A stretch of 64,000 bases of DNA from Allolobophora icterica. Its lineage: Eukaryota; Annelida; Clitellata; Crassiclitellata; Lumbricidae. A model generated the notes under the pieces. It was not told where the DNA came from, searched no databases, and saw only the letters and a program-made list of their open reading frames with translations. Numbering within the stretch: position 1 is the stretch's first letter; each line of letters starts with the position of its first letter. The position numbers were made by a program, and so were the translations under genes. The DNA lies in assembly GCA_963556255.1 (NCBI GenBank), contig OY744606.1, forward strand, positions 69,729,670 through 69,793,669, given 5' to 3'. Positions 35,228 to 64,000 of the stretch are shown in pieces.

Positions 35228-35435
35228 GATGAATGGTAACACTCATGGCCAGGAGAGCATTAGATTGCGGTTCGATGCCCGCAACCCCCACCCCCTAGAG
35301 CGGGCGCCTTGCATGGCTGCCAAAACGTGTGTTTAATTAAGATCTTGATTGTACTGTCATGTTTCAATGTACTCTTACTGTGTACTTTTCAGTTTAAAGT
35401 AATAAAGATTATTATTATTATTATTATTATTATTG
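35228..35435 (+). mobile_element. tRNA-derived SINE with ATT tail
   Basis: The tRNA-like head carries a B box, GGTTCGATGCC (35269-35279), and an upstream A-box-like TGGTAACACTCATGG. A tRNA-unrelated body (CGCCTTGCATGGCTGCC) follows, ending in AATAAAG plus about 8 ATT units. This layout is that of a complete SINE. A related copy lies at 59944. Confidence 0.75.
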
Positions 35436-35987
35436 AGTGTTTTCGTTCACTGCGTTGCACTTGTTTTAGTTTTACAATATGGTACAGGCTTGACGCTTAG
35501 CATACTACGTGTCGACTTGGTAGAAGAGCAAGCAGCGCGAAAAATTGTGCACGCGAAAGTCAAGGGACGGGTCACCTACATGATCCTTCACCGTCTTCTT
35601 CGCGGGAAGTTCAGTTGTTTGCAATGTGAAAATTGGGTTTTATTGGCAACTAGAGTGCCTCGAGCAGAGGGCAAAATGTTCCTTCTGTTCCTCCCTATCA
35701 GCTACACATTCCTATCACTATCTCTCACTCTCTTCTCCCTCTCAGTGGCAGAATCAGGTCATGCTCATCAGTCCAATTATCATGTAACCTTTTGTTCCTT
35801 TCTAAACTTTAACAAGGATGCCCATTATGTAGCACCAACACACCTGTGGCAACCTTTGAAAAGTTTCCTATGTTACATGAGTTCACTGAAAGCATTCTCA
35901 GGGTTAATAAATGTACCATTTCTTTATACATGACTTGTATAACTTGTTTTATACATCTTTTTTTAGAATGTAATGTACTTTTTACAG
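35436..35987 (+). other. Region just upstream of the TRMT10A start; possible promoter / 5' UTR
   Basis: The part around 35500-35620 is richer in CpG (AGCAGCGCGAAAA, CACGCGAAAG, CTTCGCGGG) than its surroundings. A TTTTTTACAG-like acceptor sits directly before the ATG at 35988, so a 5' UTR exon probably lies here. An open frame at 35433-35933 has no recognisable domain and I do not call it a gene. Confidence 0.35.
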
Positions 35988-36166
35988 ATGGAATCTTTAT
36001 CAATTGAAGCAGATGAAATTGCGAGTGAGGAAACTATTCCTCAGAAAATCCAAGATCAAAATGAAACTGAAGAACCGATAATTGAACCGGGGACAACTTT
36101 ATCCAAGAAGAAACAGAAGAAGCTGATGAAGCAACAGCAATGGCTTAAGCAGAAAGCTGAGATGAG
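35988..36166 (+). CDS. TRMT10A: TRMT10A first coding exon
   Basis: [20 protein letters not shown], then an acidic stretch and the start of the basic helix. Donor GTGTGA, leaving two bases of an Arg codon. Confidence 0.85.
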
Positions 36167-39100
36167 GTGTGATTTCAGTCAACGCCAAACTCACTTATGA
36201 TTAAAGAATTATGTCTCTGCCCTACCACAGTATAAATAATTACACAGTACGTCGACTCCTCGCCGCTGCTGCAGTCAGAATGTGTGACATTATAAATAAC
36301 TAAGCCCCGCCCACTGTGACGACATTATAAGTACCTAAGCCCCGCCCACTGTCGTTTACCATGCCGATACACCGGAAACAATCACATCAAATATTTTTTA
36401 AAACGTTAAAACAACATTGAGGACTACACGCCGATACACCGGAATCCATCAAATAAAATATTTTTTAAACGTTACAACAACATTGAGGACTTCATTAGAA
36501 TTAACTATATTATTTTTAACGTTAATTTCAGCTTAAATCTATAATTCAGGAGCTCAGGTTCAAAATGGCGTCGTAATCACGTGACCAGATGTCGTAATCA
36601 CGTGACCAGAAAAACTTGTCAACAGCCAGCAATGAGAGTCGACGTACTGTGTAATTATTTATACTGTGGCCCTACTATAAATATTTGGATCTATTAGTCA
36701 TTGCTGCTTGTCTATATGAAGCTGAATTCTTGGGCTATTAAACAAGAGAATTTTTAGAGAGCACTTTGTCACACCAAAAAGTAGAAAATGAAACCAAAAT
36801 TTCCAAACGGCACTGCAGGCACAATGTCAAACACGCACATCATAATGTTTGTAAGTGCTGTATAAAATTTGTATTATAGTTGTAGAGAGTGTCAAGTTTT
36901 GAGCTTTGAGTACAGTTTTCGGCAAAACAGCATAATTAAATATTCTTGAGAAAATTTGATTTTAAGGTGCTAAATATTAAACGAACAATGTGCACATTTT
37001 ACAGGAAAGAATGTTCATTTTATTGTGCATGCTTTAATATCAGTTATTGTTCACTTTGCTTGTTCATGAATCAGAGTAATGATGGCATTTACATATTTAT
37101 TTTGAAACCAACCACTGAGAATGTATTATCTTTGTTCTCAGCCAGCCATACATTTTACTCATTGGGATATGAATAATGGACTCTACAAGGACCAATTATC
37201 TGGGAGCATATCAAATATTTTGTGTAGCTTATTGTTCTGATGTTAAGCAATGCAATGTACAGAATTATTGTAATTCTAGAAATATGCAGAAGTTGAAGAG
37301 GAAGCAGAAACGAAGAGAGAAAATAGAGCGTGGTGAAGATACAGGGCCTTCTAAGAAGACGCTGAAAAAGAACACTATGGAAAACTCATCATGTGATATT
37401 CGTGTTGCAATTGACTGTTCATTTGATGACTTAATGGCTGAGAAGGTATCTGTATTTTCAATTTACTTTATTTCACATCCATTAAAAACATGTATGAATA
37501 GCCTCAATTCAGGGATGTTGATCCAGGAACCTGTTTTAAGTTTAAAAATTACGAATGACAAAGTTAAGGTGGTAGTTGCCTTTGTGTATGTATTTTAGAT
37601 TTGTGATCTGCTTTTATTTTATCTGCTTGCTGGGGAATGCTGGGCTCACCAAGGTACACCTTGCGTCCCTCCAGTCTGTTCTGAATGCGGCTGCCAGGCT
37701 CATTGCTCGTCTTGTTTCCCTGTTTTTCCCTTATTACAACCTACATCACCGACGTTCTGCACTGGCTTCCCGTTGCTTTCCACATCCAGTACAAGGTCAT
37801 CCTCCTTATCTCTAGGACACAACACGGAATAGCCCCTAAGTACCTCTGTGATTAATGTGCAATCCCTTTCTGCTCTTTCTTCCCGCCATCTTTGGTCTGC
37901 TGATCAGCTTGATCTCATTCCCTGGGCTAGGACTGTCGTGACTCAACATCGTGCCTTTGCCATCCTTGGCCCTACTCTATGGAATGACCTTCCCCCTCGG
38001 TCCATAGTAAGGTTTTGGGTAGAACCTTGTCCCTTGTGTCCGCTGCCTGAAGACTTTTCCCTCGGGGCTGTCACGCTGAGAGCGCCTCTGAAAAGTTTAT
38101 GCTGTGAGTGGCGCTTTACAAATTCCCAGATATGATACGATACGAAAGATTATAGTATTTGTATCTACTTTCATCACCGTTAATTCAAATGTGTTTGTTT
38201 CAGGATATTAATAAACTTGGTCAGCAGATACAGTATTGTTACTCAAGTAATCGGCGAGCACAAGAACCGCTTCAGGTAAAGCAACCACTTTTGTAAAGTT
38301 CTTAAAGCTGTATTAAATATCTTGATACACACATGTATGCATATCGTACATGCATATACATGCATGCCATAACTACTTGAATATAAATAGAAAAGGTTTG
38401 GACAGTTTTAAATGTCCAAAGTCTGGAGGTCGACCAATATGAGGGTTAAGCCAAGATTGCGAGATTCATTCATGGAAGATTGAGCCACGCATTTGTGTAA
38501 CTAGAAATCCAATGGAAATTGGAATAAAGTTCACCAATAATGAACAATTTTTAACAATAAAAGAATTGTTAATGAAGACTACCAATAGCTGGCAGAGTTG
38601 ACAGCATTATGGTGGCAGTTCTTTTTTACTGGGTGGGGTATTTACAACTGTTGGCTATGTTGTTGCTTTATCACCTCATCATTTATGTTACTATACATGC
38701 TACACAAATTGTACAAATGCTGCTTAAATCTTTACAAATTGAAATTGAAGCGTGGGGAGTGCAGGCATGTTCAGTTGTACTTAAATCGCCTGCTTTTTAA
38801 CTCTACTGCCTCTGCTTAGGTTCAAAGAGTTTCTGTGTGAGTAAGGTCCATTACACTGAAAAGTGTACTAAGGCTAATAATAGTAATAATAGCTAAAATA
38901 ATAATAAATAATAATAGTGAAAATAATTAAGGATTAGGATTTGTGTAAACTGGGTTATGTTAACGTATTCTTGATTTATGTAGTTTTACTTGACAAGTCT
39001 TGGAAACAAAACAAAAGTGCGACTGGACAGAATTGGTGATTATCGTGGATGGGATGTAAGTATCATGGACTACTTGGCCCCTCAATGTACGATGTGGTGA

Positions 39101-42040
39101 CAGCTACCACAGTGGCGAGGATGACGTATGCTGCGTCCGCTTGGTGGGGTTATGTGTGGCAGAGGGGACGTGAGAGACTACAGGCAATATTTAGGAGACT
39201 GATTAAAGCTGGTTATCTTCCTGTGGACTACCCTAGATGCGAACAATTGATCCGTACTGCTGATTCTAAACTTTTCACGACCGTCCTTACATGTCCTACA
39301 CATGTGCTTCATGTGCTATTACCTCCTGTTAAGCATACGGGTTATACTTTGCGACCCCGTGTTCATAATCGGGTTCTCCCGACTGCTGACAGTCTAGCTC
39401 GTAAATCTTTCATAATTAGGATGATTTTCACCGGAATATAGGCCTTAGTACTTTAACCTGGACGTGATATACATGTGTAAACCAAAATGCGGTTAGCAGT
39501 TGGATTAATAAAGGATATACTTATTTACTTACTTATTAGACATTCATGTCTTCTAGATATTTTGAAGAACCTTAGAAGTTGCTTGCAACTTGTGTTGCTC
39601 TCTTAATTGATGTTACTGCAGTTACAGTTAGTCTTATTGTAATTGTAACTGTAATTACGACTATTTATATAGCATCGTTACTGAATGGTAATGTTTAAAC
39701 TTGAAGACGTTTAAATCTGAAATGATTTGAGTTTAGTGATTGCCAGATTAACTGGAGAGAGTAAGAGATCATCTCTTAGTGGATGCAAGATTTTCAATTT
39801 AAGGTTAATTGATTAATAGAAAATGCAAAGTTAAAAGAACTGAAATATGTATGTGGTAGAAGTATTAGCAACTAGTACTGGTTACTACAAATTCCACCAT
39901 AAAGTTTATGATACGATATATTTACCTATACTGATAGCTAAACAGAGTTTTATAAATGTCTGTATATGTATATCTTTCTGTATGTATATCTTTATATTTA
40001 TGTGTGCTTGTGTGTGGAGTTGATGACCTTAATTACAGAATTAGTATGCAATTGTGCAATGTTCCTTTTTTAGATTCACATTGATAGCATGTCTTACTTG
40101 GAAAAGTTTGATAAGAGCAGCGTTGTATATCTGACAAGCGATTCACCAAATATCCTGCAATCACTGATGCCAGATAAAGTGTACATAATTGGAGGTCTCG
40201 TTGATCACAATCACCACAAGGTATTACTGGTTGGACAGTTGTTAGACAATGTTTCTTTAACATTTTAATTATGGTATTGTTTACTTACCTCTTGATTAAA
40301 CAAAATATTTTTGATTGGGTTTGAGGAGATCATGTGGTTTTCATACAGAAAGTGTAAGTTAGATAGGAATGCATTTATTACTGACACAGGGCTCTCAAAA
40401 TTGTACTCCTGTGTTTGAAGAAATCTTTCAACTGACGGGCCATCATAACCTGTTCCTGTCCCTCCGATTGCCTGCACATGAATGCACATGTATTGGATGC
40501 ACATAACGTTTATTGTCTTGGCGTCCTTGTCCAGCACACTGAGCACAGAGGTTTTGCTATTGTTGACCCTGTAGTCTGGAATAGTCTTCCTTTTAAAATC
40601 AGAAGTGAGCTAATTGATCAGTCTGTCACCATCCATGTTCTGCAACTGCTTGGTCTTCTATTTGATTGTGGGTCCTCCCTGTTTGGTCAGGAGTGCTCTG
40701 ATGTGCTTTTTCTTGAAGTTGTGCATTATAAGATATGTATGTTTAAAAATTTGACTGACAACCTTTCTTTTCTTAAGTGTCTGCATCTTGAGCTCAAATC
40801 GTGTGCACGCTATGTGAAAATAAATTTGCAAGTGATGCAGCATGTGGGTAAATTTTGTTCATTTGTTGGGTAGCTATTGTTCTGCTGTGCTTCAGCCAAA
40901 GCATCTAGCAATCTATGACTGACTCAGATGCATTACTTGGATGACCATAATCTTGGTTGCAAAATACTTAGCATTGTGGATGAATGTGCATTATGCAAAA
41001 TGACAAAAGATATTTTAATTATTATTTAGTTAAGACTATGTAGACTGTGAAATGACTTGCATGGATTTAAAGGGTGTTTATTTGTAATGTTTGTTGTCGT
41101 GTTCGTGAAATGTTTGATTATGTTTACAGAGTCTTTGTTTCAACCAGGCAGTTGAGAAAGGTATCTCTCATGCTCAGCTACCAATTGGAGAGTTCATCCA
41201 GCTGAGCAGTCGAAAGGTGCTTACAGTCAACCATGGTGAGAACTTTAGTTTAATTAGCCTCACGTGCCTGGCTTAGTATCGGAGCAAATGTAATAACATG
41301 ATCCAGTTTTAAGTATACTGTTAATTGCAATATTCGTAGCCATAAAATCTATATGGTACCTTTTCAGAGAAACAAATCAGGGGTGGTCGAATTATCAGCT
41401 AATTGAATATCCTGTTCCTGTCATGTGTTTGGTAAGCCTCTTCTTCTTCTCCCTCTCCTCCTCTTCCTCCTCCTCCTTTTCCTCCTCGTCTTCCTCCTCG
41501 TCCTCATCTTCTTCTTCCTCCTCTTCTTCTTCTTGACACTTCTTCTGAGTGCATCGTCTTGGTTGAGGAGTGCATGCTGTGAGTTGTACTGTAAGCATTT
41601 ATTTGAAATGGCATTCAGTGCAGTTTGTTTGGATTGTAGTATTCGAAATTCTGCTTCGTTACACCGAAACTAAGAGTTGGAAAGAGGCGTTTTTTCAAGT
41701 GATACCCAAACGAAAGCAGGTTGGTGGCAGCGGTGACGCCAGTGATAACAACAGCGCCAGTGAGAACTTTGTTAAGAGCGATGTGATTGACAACGACAGT
41801 GCTGAGGACAGCATCACCTGTGGAAAGGATGATAAAAGGAGTATTTCTGGTGAACATTTGGTCGGTGATAAGAGTTGCAGCAACGGCATTGGTGATAGCA
41901 TTACGAATGAAATTAGCTGTGAAGCTGTTGAAGAACCACTTCCTCAGAATGACAGACTTAGCTGTTTAGATACAAACATGGGAAATATTACGGAGGGTCA
42001 TGAGGTAAATGAAGAAATGGTAATTTTACACAAAGTATGA
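35988..42040 (+). CDS. TRMT10A: TRMT10A, tRNA (guanine-9) N1-methyltransferase
   Basis: TRM10-family SPOUT methyltransferase that uses S-adenosylmethionine to methylate N1 of guanine 9 in tRNAs. The seven exons are 35988-36166, 37280-37445, 38204-38275, 38984-39055, 40074-40220, 41130-41235 and 41640-42040. They join in frame at GT-AG sites to give 380 residues (human TRMT10A has 339). An acidic N-terminus is followed by a Lys/Arg-rich helix ([19 protein letters not shown], then KRKQKRREK) that is typical of the family. The SPOUT domain then shows [95 protein letters not shown] and [13 protein letters not shown]. The tail is acidic. The start was chosen because the ATG directly follows a good acceptor and the next residues match family length. 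Choice of TRMT10A over TRMT10B or C rests on the [10 protein letters not shown] and WKEAFF region. Confidence 0.95.
36226..36668. mobile_element. MITE with 7 bp target-site duplication, copy 2 (443 bp), in TRMT10A intron 1
   Basis: Same terminal CACAGTATAAATAATTACAC and inner CACCGGAA/AACGTT blocks as the element at 34679, but inverted relative to it. GCCCTAC flanks both sides (36219-36225 and 36669-36675). It carries an additional two-copy direct repeat built on CTAAGCCCCGCCCACTGT that copy 1 lacks. Confidence 0.9.
37280..37445 (+). CDS. TRMT10A: TRMT10A second coding exon
   Basis: Acceptor AATTCTAG, donor GTATCT. Encodes [18 protein letters not shown] and the first SPOUT strand [11 protein letters not shown]. 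The frame forces this acceptor: the alternative ATGCAG acceptor would give an immediate stop. Confidence 0.9.
37640..38140 (+). mobile_element. CR1/Jockey-like LINE 3' fragment in TRMT10A intron 2
   Basis: Frames encode [17 protein letters not shown], then (frameshifted) a [23 protein letters not shown] stretch, [27 protein letters not shown], and [17 protein letters not shown]. This is the hallmark C-terminal region of CR1/Jockey-type LINEs. Frameshifts show it is inactive. The 3' end repeats GATACGATACGA. Confidence 0.85.
38204..38275 (+). CDS. TRMT10A: TRMT10A third coding exon
   Basis: Exactly 24 codons, [20 protein letters not shown] and EPLQ. Acceptor TTGTTTCAG, donor GTAAAG. Confidence 0.93.
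38984..39055 (+). CDS. TRMT10A: TRMT10A fourth coding exon
   Basis: Exactly 24 codons starting [11 protein letters not shown] and ending YRGWD. Human TRMT10A has FYLTSHGG at the same place. Donor GTAAGT. Confidence 0.92.
39049..39540 (+). mobile_element. LINE reverse-transcriptase C-terminal fragment in TRMT10A intron 4
   Basis: Encodes [65 protein letters not shown] and [13 protein letters not shown]. These are typical of the C-terminus of a widespread non-LTR family. It starts right at the splice donor of TRMT10A exon 4 and ends with TTTACTTACTTATT. It is a different family from the LINEs at 19437 and 10300. Confidence 0.83.
40074..40220 (+). CDS. TRMT10A: TRMT10A fifth coding exon, cofactor-site motif
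   Basis: 49 codons including [12 protein letters not shown] and [14 protein letters not shown], the most conserved segment of the family around the S-adenosylmethionine site. Confidence 0.96.
40480..40640 (+). mobile_element. Possible short LINE remnant in TRMT10A intron 5
   Basis: [20 protein letters not shown] and KIRSEL resemble the RAFSVAGPRLWNSLP block near the end of CR1/Jockey-type reverse transcriptases. Too short to classify. Confidence 0.5.
41130..41235 (+). CDS. TRMT10A: TRMT10A sixth coding exon
   Basis: Encodes [12 protein letters not shown] and [10 protein letters not shown]. Human has INHAQLPLGNFV and NSRKVLAVNH. Donor GTGAGA after one base of a Val codon. Confidence 0.94.
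41441..41535. repeat. Polypyrimidine (CTT/CTC) tract in the last TRMT10A intron
   Basis: About 95 bases of almost pure C and T on the plus strand, roughly 100 bases before the final exon's acceptor. It produces artefactual poly-Glu and poly-Leu frames. Confidence 0.95.
41640..42040 (+). CDS. TRMT10A: TRMT10A last coding exon
   Basis: [19 protein letters not shown] and PKRK close the methyltransferase domain. About 100 acidic, Asp/Ser-rich residues follow with no fold, to a TGA. Human also has an acidic variable tail here. Confidence 0.92.
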
Positions 42041-43386
42041 ATAGGATGATTTTGCTGTTTTAAAAATTAATTTTTATTTGTTCATATTTTTGGTGTTTTC
42101 CTCCATGTTTTCTGAAGAATGTAGTGGTGTATACTTTAACGATTTAATGATGAGCATGCACTAAAATGTATGGAAACTAATCCCTCTTGTTGTTAAATGG
42201 TTAATAACCAAATACTAAACTGATGAGGAGCAACAATTACTGGTAATGCAATAATGCACGTCTTACTCTTAGGAAATTGGCTAATTTAAATGCATTGTGA
42301 AGGAAGATAATTATATGATACACCTTTGTCTACTTGGTTGAAGACCATTCTGTTTTATCCTGGGTGTATTTTGTCAAGTTGGGAGCACTTGTGATGATTC
42401 TGCATGAAGAGGGACTATTTAAATATGCACTTTAAAAGAACCGTGCTTGATAAAAATGTATGAAGCTTACAATCAGGAAACTATTTCAAACATCTATCTT
42501 ACAATTTCTCTATGATACTTTGTCACAGAGTAGCAGTATTGCAGTCATAAAAGGTTGTGTTCTAGGAATATTGCATATTACTTGTAACTGGTAATGAACG
42601 TACAGGCAATGAATCATTAACTTTCACGGCAGTTTATTGATTATTCAAGATACTTCAAGTTCATGCTGCAGATGTAATCTTAATTAAAAGTTACTTAAGA
42701 GTAACTGCACAGTAATGTCTTTAAAAGGTTAGGCATAATGCATGTGTGGTAATGTCTGCCGAATTTAGCGAATGGTCCATTGCAATATTATTGCTCGACC
42801 TACAGAAATGTTGCCTTACAGATGTGAAGACTGTGCTTGCACTGGACACTTCTAAGTCACTGCTCAAGACATTTCCATTCAACTGTTAAATTTCAATCCA
42901 TGTTGAGTTCCTTTCATTTGGCTTCATTCATACTATGGCATTGTGTAAATAATCATTTTTGTGTCTTAGTTTTATTATTACATTTCAATATTATTTTTTT
43001 GAACCCAAGAATATGGTGATTTGTTGGGATTTTGAAAACATAAACTAAGAGCAAAAGGGAAAGAGGAAATGTCAGAAAAATCAGGTCTTATCTGTATGAT
43101 TGTTTGATGAAGACACTCCCCAGAATTAATGATAATAGTCTTATTATTTACTATTATTATATTTATTTTACCATTATTATTAAGGGGCTTATTTATTATT
43201 ATGAAAGAAAAAGCTGCCCGGCTTACCTCAGACATAATTTTTTACAGAGTTAGAAAGTACATTACAAATTCTAATTAAACGAAGAGCCTAATTTTGGCGA
43301 GGTCTACTGTATCATGAGATAAAATATTGGTGAAATGGCCTTGTTTATGATTTTTCTGATGCACATAGCACATGTCTATGTTTGTT
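42041..43386. other. Convergent intergenic interval between TRMT10A and basonuclin
   Basis: Contains the 3' UTRs of both genes (TRMT10A plus, basonuclin minus). AT-rich, with TTATTATTTA runs near 43140-43200. On the minus strand several AATAAA words occur around 42970-43200 that could serve basonuclin. No coding exon is seen. Confidence 0.45.
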
Positions 43387-61499
<18,113 letters not shown>

Positions 61500-61678
61500 C
61501 TGCATACCCAACAGGTAGGGGGCTGTGTGCCCACCGGGACTGTCAAGAGCTGTCAAAAAAAGATCGACCCCAAATACATGTAGTCTTACGGTATAATTTC
61601 ACAGAAAAGGGGTATGTACTGTGCCTCTGTGAGGTTCTAAAAAGCGCTATATAATAGTCAGATATATACGCACGTTCA

Positions 61679-61737
61679 TGCATACATGTATGCATGCATA
61701 CATACATGCATACATGCATACATACATACATACTTAC

Positions 61738-61768
<31 letters not shown>

Positions 61769-61850
61769 CATACATACATGCATACATACATACATACATA
61801 TACGTACATGCATACATACGTACACATACATGCATGCAGTACATACGTAC
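61679..61850. repeat. CATA tetranucleotide microsatellite
   Basis: Imperfect then pure CATA units, with CATG and CGTA interruptions. It lies about 180 bases 5' (transcript sense) of the basonuclin 61308-61499 exon. Confidence 0.95.
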
Positions 61851-61919
61851 ATGTACTGTGCGATCGATCGTGTGCATTATAGGCGCATGGAGACTTATAA
61901 GGCCCTACACAGACGTTTA

Positions 61920-62030
61920 CTCAAACTACATCGTAATCGTAACCTATGAATGTCTAAAGAAGTACTCAAAAGCTAACGCAGGGCACCAGCTGCATCAAGT
62001 CAGAGGGGTTGTCCAGGGATACTAAGTCTA
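61920..62030 (-). mobile_element. CR1/L2-like LINE 3' end fragment
   Basis: On the minus strand it reads CCCCTCTGACTTGATGCAGC, then TGGTGCCCTGCGTTAGCTTT, TGAGTACTTC and GTTACGATTACGA, in the family order. Confidence 0.6.
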
Positions 62031-62870
62031 GTCCTTGAACCAAGGACCTACAGAGGCTGTATAGAAAATCACACGCCTAACGGTTTTCAACAATGCATTC
62101 AGTCAGAGGATTTGTATAGCGCCCCTTCAAAAATTCTACTCAGAGGCGCTCTCGACCCATCCCCGGCGAAAACCAGTCACCAATTTAACTGCTCTAATGC
62201 GTCACATGCGCTGAACCTCTGAGTAAGGTGACAGTCCGCCGTAATGGCGCTTACCATCGAATAAACACGCAACAGAACAATCAAGAATACTAACGACAAA
62301 AGAGAGGACACAGCGGAAAGCTAAAGGGTTAATTTCGCAGTTACTTTCATCCGAGGTGCATCATATGAAGTCGCTACCGTAAAAATACGCATAGGGGCCT
62401 ACAGATATATAATAAGCCGGCAATATTTTAAGATTAGAAATGTTCTGGTTAGGCCTACCAGTTTTCGTATTTCAAATACAGATTTCAAAAATAAATTTTT
62501 TCTTATTAATTAAGCAAATTATTTTAAAATCGGTTTTGTTATTTAATGTGCATAGGTCTATTATTTCTAATAGGTTTGCTTACTAATTAGGTGATTCTTC
62601 GATAATTAGGCCTACTTAATAGGGCCTAAGTGTTCTCATTTCACTAGCAAATTCTTTATTTTTAAATAGGTTTCCTTATAAAATATGCAAATTCGTTGTT
62701 AGATGTTTTCTTAATAGGTTTCCCCTTTGCACGGCTTAGCACTCGCGGTTTCTATCGCGTGAGATTCATTATTCATAAGCTGCGTAGGCGTGTGGTGCGC
62801 TAAGGGGCGTGGTCTAATTGTCTAAATGGCGAACATTTGGGAAACGGGGAGGGCAGGACGTTTACCCTGG
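62031..62870. other. Non-coding, nothing recognised
   Basis: Probably basonuclin intron or 5' flank. Holds a TATAGCGCCCCTT word typical of repeat 3' ends near 62115. I searched both strands for the Cys-rich first basonuclin exon and did not find it. Confidence 0.4.
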
Positions 62871-62872
62871 AC

Positions 62873-63005
62873 AGACGGATGGATGGATTGATGGATAGAT
62901 AGATGGATGGATGGATGGATGGATGGATGGATGGATGGATGGATGGATGGATGGATGGATGGATGGATGGATGGATGGATGGATGGATGGATGGATGGAT
63001 GGATT
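62873..63005. repeat. GGAT tetranucleotide microsatellite
   Basis: About 30 GGAT units, nearly perfect after 62904. Confidence 0.98.
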
Positions 63006-64000
63006 GGAGGCGTTTTAAAATCGGGTCTAAACGATTAAGCGGTGGAGGACTGGGCGCGGCGACTTTGGGTGAAAAATAAGTCCCAGGGCGTCGTTAATTT
63101 CGGTTGACTACGTGGGCGCCATGACCGAGTCAGAAGTGCGACAGCAGACGAGGCAGAGTGGGAGGGAGGCAGTTGGGTTCGAAGCCCCGACGGCATCAGG
63201 TTAAATCTGTTCGGCCTTTCTGAGGGGCCTTGGACGAGCCAAACGACGCCGCTACACGCTTAATTTGATACTCGACATATATCGGCCGCTTGGCGCTTCC
63301 GTCTGTTGGAATAGGCCATCGGGGACAAGGTGCAGCTGGGCTCGCCTCCCTACTAGCGGCGCGGTCGGAATGACAATCGACCGAAGGAGACCCCGACGAC
63401 GGCGGAGACAGGACATCGTTATGGATCCTCTGCCCGCCATACGCTGCTGCTCCTGCTGCTGAAACTGGTAGTCGTCGTCATGTTGGAGGGAGGTGGTGGT
63501 GATGATGTCCAACGTCGCTATTAACGCCGCTGACAGACGACGGCAAATTTCGTTAAAATTTGCGCAATCTGTCGAGGTGGCGCCACCGTCGACCGGCGCC
63601 TGGTCTCATCCAGAGACTGAAACTGGCGAAGAGTTTAAATAAAAAATTACGATCAACGAAGAAACAGGTGTGACTACTACACCCAGACGGAGGAGGAGGA
63701 GGAGTGACTCCGCGAGTCATTCCGTTGTTCTGAATAATGTCGAGCGAAATTGAGCCACCAAAGTAATCCGAAGAAACTTCTCTTGCCGGTGTTTAGAAGC
63801 TAATATTTCTCGTCCCTGGCAATCGACTAGGCTATTGTAGGCCCTGCTTGTAATTTTGTAAAAGTGTTGTTAGACATTTATATTTTGCCTCTTCAAAGAG
63901 AAAACAATAAGCGGCGCTCTTTACGTTGACCTAAGCAATGTAATTTGTCATAAGAATCAAAGTTCATCAGTTAGGAAATAATGTTTTCATAACTTTAGAA
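63006..64000. other. CpG-rich then AT-rich non-coding end of window
   Basis: 63040-63720 is CG-dense, with CGACGACGGCGGAG and GGAGGAGGAGGAG runs. After that the base composition returns to AT-rich. No exon is supported. Confidence 0.4.

Noticed and set aside
35228..35300. Functional tRNA gene
   Set aside because: The B box is good, but the acceptor and anticodon stems do not pair; the body and ATT tail indicate a SINE.
35433..35933. 166-residue open frame upstream of TRMT10A
   Set aside because: No recognisable domain, starts inside the ATT tail of a SINE, and the TRMT10A start is better explained by the splice acceptor at 35987.
41395..41673. Poly-Glu / poly-Leu frames in the last TRMT10A intron
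   Set aside because: They are translations of the polypyrimidine tract.

Overview
The window reads as nuclear DNA of a bilaterian animal. Five protein-coding genes with conserved or well-formed exons are split by GT-AG introns, separated by long repeat-rich non-coding DNA, and surrounded by many non-LTR retrotransposon fragments, SINE-like elements and small inverted-repeat (MITE-like) DNA transposons. The gene set (Friend-of-GATA, ERCC1, TRMT10A, basonuclin) and the repeat load fit an invertebrate, most likely a deuterostome such as an echinoderm or hemichordate. The phylum is inference only. No prokaryotic, organellar or CRISPR signal is seen.

Layout. 1-1890 is a degenerate minisatellite of about 23 bp units. 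4750-8608 (+) holds the two 3' coding exons of a Friend-of-GATA (ZFPM/FOG) zinc-finger co-regulator. Its N-terminal exons were not found. 14073-22853 (+) holds eight consecutive coding exons of ERCC1, the non-catalytic partner of the XPF nuclease in excision repair. Its first exon or exons were not resolved. ERCC1 introns carry a 2.5 kb foldback element, a LINE insertion with a 12 bp target-site duplication, and a hAT-type MITE. 22854-28294 is non-coding apart from another hAT-type MITE, an inverted-repeat element and a second copy of the same LINE. 28295-31942 (-) is a two-exon gene for a 967-residue serine-rich protein that I do not recognise. 31943-35987 is packed with repeats. 35988-42040 (+) is a complete-looking seven-exon TRMT10A (tRNA m1G9 methyltransferase). 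43387-61499 (-) holds the last two coding exons of basonuclin, split by a 14.7 kb intron containing CpG-rich islands and microsatellites. The 5' end of basonuclin lies outside the window or was not found.

Two of the genes encode nuclear zinc-finger regulators (FOG, basonuclin) and two act in nucleic-acid maintenance (ERCC1 in DNA repair, TRMT10A in tRNA modification). They are not an operon or a pathway; the grouping is ordinary synteny. The unrecognised gene and TRMT10A are head-to-head, and TRMT10A and basonuclin are tail-to-tail.

I found no novel biological system that I could defend. The best leads are the unrecognised 967-residue protein, several mobile elements with intact target-site duplications (including a MITE family with 7 bp duplications present twice), and a LINE whose stop codon lies inside its own 3' terminal repeat.
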